Of a DNA stretch of 64,000 nt, positions 35,412-43,491 are shown piece after piece. The notes beneath the pieces were generated by a model. That model worked only from the letters and a program-made list of their open reading frames with translations, had not been told where the DNA came from and did no database searches. Each line of letters begins with the position of its first letter. The stretch's first letter is position 1. The position numbers and the translations under genes were made by a program. The stretch lies in the NCBI RefSeq assembly GCF_027627475.1, contig NZ_CP115484.1:5531001-5595000 (forward strand), written 5' to 3'. The DNA comes from Paenibacillus sp. SYP-B4298. Lineage in GTDB: Bacteria > Bacillota > Bacilli > Paenibacillales > Paenibacillaceae.

Positions 35412-35457
35412 GCTCTAGGCTGTGATTGTTAATCGATGATAAGAGAAGGGGGAGAGC

Positions 35458-36351
35458 ATGATGGGTGAAGCGGGACGCGTAAGCGATAAGGTAGCCGACA
35501 AGGTAGCGCTCATAACCGGAACCTCCAGCGGCTTCGGCCTGCTGTCCGCTCTGGAGCTGGCGAGTCGTGGCTACATGGTTATTGCCACGATGCGTGATGT
35601 CGCTCATGGAGGGGAACTGCTGCGAAGGGCGCGAGAGTCGCAGGTAGAGCGGCGGCTGCGGTGTATCGCGCTGGATGTGACGAATGAATCCCAGATTAGC
35701 GAGACTATTGGAGCGGTGCTGGCGGAGTATGGCCGCATCGATGTATTGGTCAATAATGCCGGCTATGCCGTCGGAGGCTTCGTCGAGGAGGTGCCGCTTG
35801 CCGAGTGGCGGCGGCAACTGGAGACGAACTTTTTCGGCCTCGTTGCGGTGACACAAGCGGCGCTGCCTGCTATGCGCGCGCGCCGCTCCGGGCTCATTAT
35901 TAATGTGAGCAGTATAAGCGGCAGATCGGGCTTCCCCGGATATGGGCCCTATGCCGCCTCGAAGTTCGCTGTCGAGGGCTTCAGCGAGAGCCTACGTCAT
36001 GAGATGTCAAGCTGGGGCGTGAAGGTGGTGCTGGTCGAGCCGGGCTCCTTCAAGACACCGATCTGGAACAAAGGGCTGCAGAATATGCATACTCGTCCCG
36101 GTTCGCCCTACAAGGAGCAATTGGATGCTGTCCTCACCTACTCTCGCCGCTCCGCTGACACAGCGCCTGATCCCATCGGAGTGGCAAGGCTGATCGGCCG
36201 CATTACCGCGATGCGCTCGCCCCGATTACGCTATGCGATCGGCCAGGGGTCGCGGCTGCTGCTATGGGGCAAGGCGCTGCTCCCGTGGAAATGGATGGAG
36301 TGGGCGATTGCTGCGGGCCTGAAGCAATCCCCTGGCAGCAGGAGGGGGTAG
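35458..36351 (+). CDS. Short-chain dehydrogenase/reductase (last gene of cluster)
   Basis: A 297-residue classical SDR. The cofactor motif TGTSSGFG (about 23-30) is followed by LDVTN, NNAGYAVGG (near 99) and the catalytic Ser in INVSSISG. YAASK with GPYAASKFAVEGF (near 164) and the PGSFKTPIW block complete the pattern. It acts as an NAD(P)-dependent oxidoreductase on an alcohol or ketone. The 46-base gap from the GNAT-like gene and the GAAGGGGGAGAGC ribosome site suit the same operon. The C-terminus ends in a tandem repeat that runs past the stop codon. Confidence 0.9.
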   Translation: MMGEAGRVSDKVADKVALITGTSSGFGLLSALELASRGYMVIATMRDVAHGGELLRRARESQVERRLRCIALDVTNESQISETIGAVLAEYGRIDVLVNNAGYAVGGFVEEVPLAEWRRQLETNFFGLVAVTQAALPAMRARRSGLIINVSSISGRSGFPGYGPYAASKFAVEGFSESLRHEMSSWGVKVVLVEPGSFKTPIWNKGLQNMHTRPGSPYKEQLDAVLTYSRRSADTAPDPIGVARLIGRITAMRSPRLRYAIGQGSRLLLWGKALLPWKWMEWAIAAGLKQSPGSRRG

Positions 36352-36400
36352 CTCCCCTCCCTGGACGGGACGAGGTAGCTCCGCTCCCTGGACGGGGCGA
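36347..36400 (+). repeat. 27-bp tandem repeat over the SDR stop codon
   Basis: Two 27-base units starting GGTAGCTCC (36347-36373 and 36374-36400) differ at two positions. The first overlaps the SDR stop codon. No terminator-like stem is formed. Confidence 0.8.
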
Positions 36401-36450
36401 GATTCACTCGTAGTAAGATTAGCGCGAAGCGACACGAAGGGAGCTGACCT

Positions 36451-37218
36451 ATGAATAGTTGGTGGAGAATCATATTATTTCTGATTGGCTCGGCTGTGCT
36501 TACCCGCTTTATTCCGTTCTCCTCTTTCTTTCGCAATCTGAATACGTTGATTCATGAATTCGGACATGCGCTGGTCACGCTGCTGCTGTCTGGTCGTGTA
36601 CTGCGTATCGATCTGAACCCGGATCATAGCGGCGTGACCTACTCCATGCTCCCCTCCTCCTCCTATTGGGGGATCATGTCTGTAAGCCTGGCAGGCTATA
36701 TTTTGGCGGCGCTGATGTCGGTGCTGCTATTCTACCTGTATTACAAGAAGCTGGCGAAGGCGGGACTGTGGCTCCTTACCGTGATTGCCGTGATCAATGT
36801 GGTGTTTTTTGTCCATGAGGGCTTCGGCTTCCAATGGCTGCTAGGTCTGATCGTACTGAATGCTGCGGTGCTGTTCATCGGCTCCAGACGGGGACGCGGA
36901 AGCTTTGGTGAACTGATGCTACGAGGCTACTATCTGCTTATCGCCTTCCTTATTCTTGAGGAATCTGCGCTCAGCCCGTTAGTGCTCGTCTTCTATTCCT
37001 TAACCGAGCCCTCCGCAGCCGGCGATGCTGCCAATCTGGCCGAGCTGACCTCTATCCCGGCATTGGTCTGGTCGCTGCTGTTCACGCTGGTCTCTGTCTA
37101 TTGTGCGAAGTTATCGCTCGGATGGCTGGCAAGGAGCTGGCGCACTCGGCGTAGCGCAGGCTCGGCCGGGCCTGCTGAAGGCTATCCGTCTGAGCTGCCC
37201 CGGAGCCGCCGGATGTAG
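36451..37218 (+). CDS. M50B-like membrane zinc metalloprotease
   Basis: A 255-residue membrane protein with about seven helices. The zinc motif HEFGH (LIHEFGHALVTLLLSG, near residue 36) lies in the first long membrane segment, as in M50/M50B site-2-like proteases. A following helix pair (GIMSVSLAGYILAALMSVLL) and HEGFGFQWLLGL could provide further residues. The classic third ligand NPDG is not obvious (NPDHSG is present near 52). The substrate is unknown. It starts with ATG 100 bases after the SDR behind GGGAGC. It might belong to the same transcript or stand alone. Confidence 0.8.
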   Translation: MNSWWRIILFLIGSAVLTRFIPFSSFFRNLNTLIHEFGHALVTLLLSGRVLRIDLNPDHSGVTYSMLPSSSYWGIMSVSLAGYILAALMSVLLFYLYYKKLAKAGLWLLTVIAVINVVFFVHEGFGFQWLLGLIVLNAAVLFIGSRRGRGSFGELMLRGYYLLIAFLILEESALSPLVLVFYSLTEPSAAGDAANLAELTSIPALVWSLLFTLVSVYCAKLSLGWLARSWRTRRSAGSAGPAEGYPSELPRSRRM

Positions 37219-37304
37219 CAGTCAGCCTAAGCTGCAAACTGTCTGCTAAGGTTGAGAAGAGGGGACTTGAGTGATCGAGGTTCGAGAGTATCCTGGGGAA
37301 GAAT

Positions 37305-37367
37305 AAGCACGCATAACTAGCCTAGCATAGACCTGTGTGGGGTCTGCCGGGCTTGCCATGCGTGCTT
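37305..37367. terminator. Bidirectional terminator
   Basis: AAGCACGCAT pairs with ATGCGTGCTT over ten bases, with an inner AGACC/GGTCT helix, between the M50-like gene (plus) and the binding-protein gene (minus). Confidence 0.65.
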
Positions 37368-37380
37368 AACGTTGCGACAG

Positions 37381-38433
37381 TTATTCCAGCAGCAGCGCCT
37401 CAGCAGCGCTGCCCTTCTCATAGATGATCGTGCCTGTGTCGTGAAAGGACTCGATGGGCTCGCTCTGCGCGCTGAGCAGCAGCTCGACGATCCGGTGTCC
37501 CCACTCATACTCATTTTGCGATACGGCGGCGGTAACCTGACCATTGTGCAGTGCCTGCTGTATCTCCGGCGTCATGCCGAAGGTGAGCGCAGATCTGCTC
37601 AGTCCCTTGGCCTTCCAGATGAGGATGGCATTCGAGCTGGATATGATGTCGAGTGTAGCCAGCCCATCAAAGTGGGGATGGTCGTCAATCATCAACTCCA
37701 TATCGCTCAGCGCCTTCTGATCGCGGCCCTCGTTGTACTGCACATCCAGCACCTGAATCCGCGTCTCCTCATTCAAATAATTAAGCATGCCCTCCAGCCG
37801 CTGGCGCATCGACAGCATCTCGCTCATGCCAGTCTCCACGAGCACCATTCCTTTGCCCTTGAGCAGCTTGTCCATATATTCACCCATCATACGGCCCGAG
37901 AGAATATTGTCTGAGCCGATATAGGCGAGCCGCTGACTCTCTGGAGCGTCCGACTCGAAGCAGATCACCTTGATGCCCGCCTTGACCGCTTTGTTGATGA
38001 CGGGTGTCAGTGTCACCGGATCGACAGGGTCGATCGCGATGCCGTCCACCCCTTGCTTGATCAGATTCTCCATCATCCGAATCTGTTGCTCCAGGTTCGC
38101 CTCGTCCGGGGCGCCGACGATGAGGCGAACACCTAGACGCTTCGCCGTCTCCTCGGCCTTGCGCGTGATCATCTCATAGAGACTATGCTGCATCGGATAG
38201 ATGATGGCGAAGGTATGGCTGTATGAGCTGGCAGGCTGGGCCCGCCGTTCCACCTCATTGCTCCCGCTGGCGCCGCCACTGTAGATGGGCGGCGCTGTAT
38301 TGTTGCTCGTGCAGGAGGTCAGCAGCAGGGCAAGGAGCAGTGGAATCGCGAGTGCCAGCATGCGGAGCCGCACAGGGTTCGCACAGGCCAGGCGGCTGCG
38401 CCCCGTCGTATTATTCCGAGACTGCCGATACAT
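37381..38433 (-). CDS. Periplasmic-binding-protein-like lipoprotein of the two-component locus
   Basis: A sugar-binding protein of about 350 residues (Peripla_BP_4, RbsB/LacI-like fold). The N-terminus is basic and hydrophobic, with a lipobox-like LLTSC near residue 41. The ligand-binding lobes read FAIIYPMQHSLYEMITR, QGVDGIAIDPVDPVTLTPV, VICFESDAPESQRLAYIGSDN (core FESDAPESQRLAYIG). It is the third gene after the sensor kinase and response regulator. It overlaps the regulator by 23 bases, so it probably presents ligand to the kinase rather than to the importer. The start MYRQSRNN (38433) is preferred to 38469. Confidence 0.85.
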   Translation of the reverse strand: MYRQSRNNTTGRSRLACANPVRLRMLALAIPLLLALLLTSCTSNNTAPPIYSGGASGSNEVERRAQPASSYSHTFAIIYPMQHSLYEMITRKAEETAKRLGVRLIVGAPDEANLEQQIRMMENLIKQGVDGIAIDPVDPVTLTPVINKAVKAGIKVICFESDAPESQRLAYIGSDNILSGRMMGEYMDKLLKGKGMVLVETGMSEMLSMRQRLEGMLNYLNEETRIQVLDVQYNEGRDQKALSDMELMIDDHPHFDGLATLDIISSSNAILIWKAKGLSRSALTFGMTPEIQQALHNGQVTAAVSQNEYEWGHRIVELLLSAQSEPIESFHDTGTIIYEKGSAAEALLLE

Positions 38434-40054
38434 GAGGCCAGGCCCCGCTTTCCTGAGCGCTGCGTCCATCCTGCCCCTGCTTGCGGAAGTCTTTGGCGGT
38501 CATGCCGGTCGTTTTCTTGAACAGATGGGAGAAATAATGGGCGTCATTATAACCAACCATGCACGCAATCTCGTAGGTTTTGGCGTTCGTCGTCAGCAGC
38601 AGCTCCTTCGCATGACGAATGCGCGTCTGGGTCAAATATTCGATAAATGTCGTGCCCGTCTCCTGACCGAATATTTTGCTCAGATGGCTCGGGCTCACGC
38701 CCACATGGCTGGCAGCATCCTGCAAGGTCACATCGTCGCGGCTATACTGCTGGTGAATATACTCCTTCACCTTATCGATAATGACCGCGTACTTGCCTGC
38801 GGATTCATTGCGCAGCGAGATCAGCTCCTCCGCCAGTCGTCTCAGGAAGGTCGTCGCTTGCTCATAGCTGGCCACATTGCGAATCTGCGCTTGCCACCGA
38901 TGCAGCCGCTGCTCCAGGGTGTCCGGCTCCTTGAGCGTCTCATGGACGGCGTGAATCGATTCCAGCGTCAGATCGTTCAGCAGATAATAGCCATACAACG
39001 AGGAGCGCCAGTCTACCTGCCTCAGCGGTGCGGAGAAGGAGGTGATGAACTCGTCGCATTGCTGCAGTGTTCCGGTACGGAGAAAGTGGAATAATCGTCC
39101 GCGCTCGAGCATGACCGCTTGCGTCCACCCTCCACCATTGCGTTGCAGCTCCCGCTGGTTAATGCCGATCATCAGCAGGAAGGTTTTGTCCTCATCCGCC
39201 TCCATATACGAGACATGTATACCCTGCAAGCGACTGTGCACCTTGCCTCTGCCAAGCACGATCCAGCCTCCGGCCTTCTCCTCCACGATAGGGAGCACCT
39301 CGCTTCCCAGGCGCGACAGCAGGGTCTCTACCTGCAGGATCGACTCGCCCTGCACGATCCAGACCGCCTCCGTGCGACTACGCCGGAACACATGCACCAG
39401 ATGATGATCCGGGATGGCAGCAGAGATGAACTCTTGGGCTTGCTGTACGGTCTCCGGGCTGACCGGATTGCCTGCCGGATTATCAGGGCGAATATCCGTA
39501 ATCGCGGCGGCGTAGTAGGGCGCGCTCAGCTTGAGTCCGACCGCATCCGCCTCATGGAGCGCATCCGCCGTGGACAGCATGCCGCAGCACAGGTCATTCA
39601 TCAGTTTATCGAGCTTGAGCGAGAGGTGGCCGTTGACCATCTCCTCCATCTGCAGCAGCCGATCCTTCTGGATTCGCTCCTGGTCGATGCGCGCCGAGAT
39701 GGTATGCAGCAGCGCGAGCAGATCAGCGGAGCTGACAGGCTTCAGGCAATATTCCTCTACGCCGAGTTGAATCGCCGTCTTGGCATAGGTGAACTCGTCA
39801 TGACCGCTTAGAATGATAATCTTGACCTCAGGCATCCGTTGACGAACGATCCGGCACAGCTCGAGCCCATCCATGAACGGCATCTTGATGTCGGTAATCA
39901 GTATATCGGGCTGATGCTTCTCGATTAGCGGCAGCGCCATCTCTCCATCAGGCGCGTCTCCGCATAGATGAAAGCCCTCCTTCTCCCAGGGAATGCAGTC
40001 TCTGATGCTCTCTCGGATCAGAATCTCGTCATCCACTAGCAATATCTTTTTCAT
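38411..40054 (-). CDS. Response regulator with AraC-type DNA-binding domain (YesN-like)
   Basis: A 547-residue regulator. The receiver domain (1-125) has the acidic pair VDDE, the phospho-acceptor Asp in ILITDIKMPFMDG (near 55), and the Lys in YCLKPVSS. A long middle region (about 130-430) of unknown fold follows. The C-terminal AraC helix-turn-helix pair (about 435-535) includes VTLQDAASHVGVSPSHLSKIF and YEIACMVGYNDAHYFSHLFKK. It overlaps the kinase gene by 26 bases. It is expected to activate the divergent sugar-transport operon. Confidence 0.93.
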   Translation of the reverse strand: MKKILLVDDEILIRESIRDCIPWEKEGFHLCGDAPDGEMALPLIEKHQPDILITDIKMPFMDGLELCRIVRQRMPEVKIIILSGHDEFTYAKTAIQLGVEEYCLKPVSSADLLALLHTISARIDQERIQKDRLLQMEEMVNGHLSLKLDKLMNDLCCGMLSTADALHEADAVGLKLSAPYYAAAITDIRPDNPAGNPVSPETVQQAQEFISAAIPDHHLVHVFRRSRTEAVWIVQGESILQVETLLSRLGSEVLPIVEEKAGGWIVLGRGKVHSRLQGIHVSYMEADEDKTFLLMIGINQRELQRNGGGWTQAVMLERGRLFHFLRTGTLQQCDEFITSFSAPLRQVDWRSSLYGYYLLNDLTLESIHAVHETLKEPDTLEQRLHRWQAQIRNVASYEQATTFLRRLAEELISLRNESAGKYAVIIDKVKEYIHQQYSRDDVTLQDAASHVGVSPSHLSKIFGQETGTTFIEYLTQTRIRHAKELLLTTNAKTYEIACMVGYNDAHYFSHLFKKTTGMTAKDFRKQGQDGRSAQESGAWPHVSAVSE

Positions 40055-41870
40055 CCCAGTTCACCCCGTTCGAGATGGGCAGCCGCACGATAATGCGGGT
40101 TCCCTCTTGATATTGACTTTCTATCTCCAGTCCATACACTTCGCCATGGAACAGTCGCAGCCGCTGGTGTACGTTACGGAGTCCGAAGCCCGCGCCTTGA
40201 TCCTCGCGGCCTGTCTCCTCGGAACCGGATTGCTGATGGAGTCCAGCCCGCACGATGGCTAGCCTCTCCGGCTGCATGCCCGGCCCATTGTCTTCGACAT
40301 AGATCAGCAGCTCGCCGCGGCTGCCTGCCTGGCATCCGATGCGGATCAGCCCCATGCCGCGCCGGTTCTTGATGCCATGATAGATGGCATTCTCCACCAG
40401 AGGCTGCAGCGTCATCTTGAGGATCGGGACGCGGTGGACCGCGGCGGGCACATCAATCTCATATTGCAGAATGTCGCGGTAGCGCATCTGCTGAATCGTC
40501 AGATAGCTGCGAACATGCTCCAGCTCCTCCTGGAGTGTGATCCAGTCCTTCCCCTTATTCAGGCCGATGCGGAAGAACTGCGATAACGCCTGCACCAGCT
40601 TGATGACCTTGTCATTCTGACCGACCTCGGCCAGCCATAGGATGGAGTCAAGCGTATTGTACAAGAAATGCGGGTTAATCTGTGCTTGCAGCGTGCGCAG
40701 CTCCGACTTCTTAATCTGCTCCTGCTCGTGAATGCTCTGTGTCAGGAGCGCCTTGATCTTGCCGAGCATAATATTGAAGCTGTTGCCCAGATCGGCAATC
40801 TCGTCATAGCCTGTCGGAACGACCTTCGCCTCCAGATAGCCAGAGGCGGCATGGCGCATCTTGTTCTTCAGAATCTGAATCGGCTTCGTCAGCTTGGAGG
40901 TGATATAGAAGTAGAGCACGATAATAAATACAATGCTGAGCGTGACGCTCACAAAGATGAGACGGCGAATGCCAGCGGCTTCCTTCATGACCTCATCCAG
41001 CGGTACCTGCCCGACAATCGTCCAGCCCGTCTCCTGTGAGGTGGTGAAGACGATGAATTGCGGCTTGCCTGGCGACGGGTCTACATATTGACCTTCGACT
41101 TCGTCCAGCCTCTGAGCCTGCGGGATGAGCGGCTGAGCCAATGTGCCGCTTGTCAGCCGATCCGGCTGAAAGATGAGCTGTCCATCCCCGTTCAGCACGT
41201 AGAAATAACCGGTGTCGCCAATCTGGACATTGTCGCAGAACTGCTCGATAATCGCATCATTCAAGTCAATCAGGATAAAGCCGATGACCTGATGGGTAAT
41301 GGGCTGCTTGACGGTGGCTACAATCGTAATGACCTTGCGCCCGGCATAGTCCGAGCCATCGATGTTGGTTGTCGCCTCCTCTGCTCCCGGAGTCAGGTGC
41401 AGGATCCGCTCCGGGTTATTGTATAGATGATTAAAGCTGGATATTTTGAGCGGGTCTGTATCCAACTGGAAGACGCCCTTGCGTTCGCTGATGCCTTTGC
41501 CGTAAATATTGATCATCGTGACGTTGAGTACGCTTTCATTATACTTGTAGGTCTCACGATAGAGCTTATAAGCCTTCAGAATCTCTTTGGCATCCTCATA
41601 TGTCTCACTTTGGGAAAACAGGAAATGGCGTACATTCTGATTGTTCTCCAGCTCGAGCAGCCGGCTCGTATCGCGAAACAGCACATCAATATCACGACTG
41701 AGCTGGTCGGCCACGAGGGCATTGGCGGCTTTGCTATGATCCGATATGATATGAAACGATTTCTGATAGGAGACGATCCCTACCGTAATGAGAGGAATTG
41801 ACGTCAGGATGACGAACAGGACGAGCATCTTCGTTCGAAAGCTGGAATACAGACGGCGAAAAAGCTTCAT
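40029..41870 (-). CDS. Sensor histidine kinase, YesM-like, with Cache domain
   Basis: A 613-residue membrane kinase. The first helix (about 13-35) is followed by an extracellular double-Cache-type domain (about 40-300), the second helix (LIFVSVTLSIVFIIVLYFYI), HAMP, and a His_kinase domain with LQAQINPHFLYNTLDSI (phospho-acceptor His near 405). The ATPase has VENAIYHGIKN and VEDNGPGM. Its partner regulator and binding protein follow at once. It faces the sugar ABC operon, so it likely senses the same sugar or its binding protein. Divergent promoter space lies at 41871-42218. Confidence 0.93.
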   Translation of the reverse strand: MKLFRRLYSSFRTKMLVLFVILTSIPLITVGIVSYQKSFHIISDHSKAANALVADQLSRDIDVLFRDTSRLLELENNQNVRHFLFSQSETYEDAKEILKAYKLYRETYKYNESVLNVTMINIYGKGISERKGVFQLDTDPLKISSFNHLYNNPERILHLTPGAEEATTNIDGSDYAGRKVITIVATVKQPITHQVIGFILIDLNDAIIEQFCDNVQIGDTGYFYVLNGDGQLIFQPDRLTSGTLAQPLIPQAQRLDEVEGQYVDPSPGKPQFIVFTTSQETGWTIVGQVPLDEVMKEAAGIRRLIFVSVTLSIVFIIVLYFYITSKLTKPIQILKNKMRHAASGYLEAKVVPTGYDEIADLGNSFNIMLGKIKALLTQSIHEQEQIKKSELRTLQAQINPHFLYNTLDSILWLAEVGQNDKVIKLVQALSQFFRIGLNKGKDWITLQEELEHVRSYLTIQQMRYRDILQYEIDVPAAVHRVPILKMTLQPLVENAIYHGIKNRRGMGLIRIGCQAGSRGELLIYVEDNGPGMQPERLAIVRAGLHQQSGSEETGREDQGAGFGLRNVHQRLRLFHGEVYGLEIESQYQEGTRIIVRLPISNGVNWDEKDIASG

Positions 41871-42093
41871 AGTTTATACCGTCCTCTGCTGTGAGGTCAT
41901 GCAAGGATAGCGATAGCAGCACAGACACAGGCCCATATACTGAGCTTCATGCGATGGGATGCACCTCACCTCCTTGCAAACGTGAGTGAACATGTTTACA
42001 CCGTTACTATACCAAAAAAGCCTCCTATCAGCCAGAAGCAATACTCCCCCATAAAAATTTACAGTTTTATCACAAAAAAACGAAGTAAACCAT

Positions 42094-42175
42094 AGATAAC
42101 GTTTTCATTTTCGCAAAAAAACACATCAAACTCTTATCATCCTCCGTATCAAACGATTGAAAGCGATTTTATAAT
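42094..42175 (+). promoter_or_regulatory. cre sites and promoter of the sugar ABC operon
   Basis: AGATAACGTTTTCA (42094-42107) read on the opposite strand is TGAAAACGTTATCT, a full match to the catabolite-responsive-element consensus TGWAARCGYTWNCW. A second, weaker copy TGAAAGCGATTTTA (42158-42171) overlaps a perfect TATAAT (42170-42175). CcpA bound there would block RNA polymerase. The -35 is poor (TATCAA), which fits an activator-dependent promoter under the response regulator. This fills the 348-base gap 41871-42218. Confidence 0.75.
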
Positions 42176-42218
42176 GAAAGCACACCAGTTGACGGTGAAC
42201 ACTAGGGAGGTTTTGGAT

Positions 42219-43256
42219 GTGGTAAATATGAAAAAAAGCGGAATGATGCTTCTTTTAGCACTTGCAATGACAACTGTAGCAGCTTGCGGAAGCGGAGGCA
42301 GCACAGGCGGCAATGCGCCGTCCACAGGAGAAAAGCCAGCTACGACAACAGAGACAAAGAGCAATGAAGCAGCGGCTGACAAAAAAATCGTGCTGGGCTT
42401 CTCCCAGGTAGGTGCGGAGAGCGGCTGGCGTACAGCGAATACAGACTCCATCAAATCGGCTGCATCGGAAGCAGGCCTGGAGCTGAAATTCTCGGACGCG
42501 CAACAAAAACAAGAGAACCAGATTAAAGCGATCCGTTCGTTTATTCAACAAAAAGTAGACGTGATTGCATTCTCCCCTGTAGTTGAATCCGGCTGGGATA
42601 CCGTATTGAAGGAAGCGAAGGATGCTGGCATTCCAGTCGTTCTGACGGACCGTTCGGTTGATTCCCAGGATGATTCCCTGTATGAAACCTTCATCGGCTC
42701 GGACTTCGTAGAGGAAGGCCGCAAAGCAGGCGAGTGGCTCGTAGAGAAAATGAAGGACGAAACCAATGTCAATATCGTAGAGCTGCAAGGAACAACAGGC
42801 TCCGCTCCGGCGATCGACCGCAAAACGGGCTTCGAAGAAATCATCTCCAAGGATTCCAAGTTTAAAGTTGTCGCTTCCCAAACCGGTGACTTCACTCGTG
42901 CCAAGGGTAAAGAAGTAATGCAAGCGTTCCTGAAAGCGCAAAAAGACATCGACGTCCTGTACGCTCACAATGATGACATGGCTCTGGGTGCCATCCAAGC
43001 GATCGAAGAAGCTGGACTGAAGCCAGGCGAGGACATCATCATCATCTCGATCGACGGCATCAAGGATGCATTCGTAGCGATGACCGAAGGCAAGATCAAC
43101 CTGGTGGTTGAGTGTAACCCGCAATTCGGACCACAACTGATGGACATCATCAAGGATGTCGTTGCTGGCAAAGAAGTGCCGAAGCGCATCGCAGTTGAAG
43201 AAGGCGTGTTCCCGATGGAAACGGCTGCAGAAGCACTGCCGAAAAGAACGTATTAA
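42219..43256 (+). CDS. ytfQ: Sugar ABC transporter substrate-binding lipoprotein, YtfQ-like
   Basis: A lipoprotein of about 345 residues with the galactofuranose-binding YtfQ pattern. The signal peptide ends VAAC, then a Gly/Ser/Thr/Glu linker. The mature part starts IVLGFSQVGAESGWRTAN, then DAQQKQENQIKAIRSFI, FSPVVESGWDTVLKEAKDA, VVLTDRSVD, VELQGTTGSAPAIDRKTGF, YAHNDDMALGAIQAI. The initiation codon is GTG at 42219, eight bases after AGGGAGG; the ATG at 42228 is too far away. It is the first gene of the importer operon. The substrate is probably a furanose sugar or a small arabinose/galactose-containing glycan. Confidence 0.9.
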   Translation: MVNMKKSGMMLLLALAMTTVAACGSGGSTGGNAPSTGEKPATTTETKSNEAAADKKIVLGFSQVGAESGWRTANTDSIKSAASEAGLELKFSDAQQKQENQIKAIRSFIQQKVDVIAFSPVVESGWDTVLKEAKDAGIPVVLTDRSVDSQDDSLYETFIGSDFVEEGRKAGEWLVEKMKDETNVNIVELQGTTGSAPAIDRKTGFEEIISKDSKFKVVASQTGDFTRAKGKEVMQAFLKAQKDIDVLYAHNDDMALGAIQAIEEAGLKPGEDIIIISIDGIKDAFVAMTEGKINLVVECNPQFGPQLMDIIKDVVAGKEVPKRIAVEEGVFPMETAAEALPKRTY

Positions 43257-43334
43257 GATTAGCACTGCCAAGAATGCTGGCTCTTGCCTCTTATAACAGA
43301 GGCGGGGCAGCACTCTTGCAAGCAGGCGGAAGAT

Positions 43335-43378
43335 AAGCCGCATCGTGCATGCTCGGTCACGCGCGGGCGGCTTTTTTT
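43335..43378 (+). terminator. Partial terminator between binding protein and ATPase
   Basis: AAGCCGC pairs with GCGGCTT and runs into seven T. A second hairpin (GCCTC/GAGGC) lies just before it. Both would make binding-protein mRNA more abundant than the downstream genes. Confidence 0.75.
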
Positions 43379-43491
43379 GAAATTCCCACGCGGAATAGAG
43401 GTCAAGTCTTCCTTGGGGAAGAGGCCAGCCAATTGCGCGTGTATACGAGAGAAGCAGGACAGGCGGAGGTATGGAAAGGAGTGCAGAGAAA

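Noticed and set aside
36347-36400. 27-bp tandem repeat as a CRISPR or mobile-element end
   Set aside because: Only two directly adjacent copies with no spacer and no cas or transposase genes nearby.
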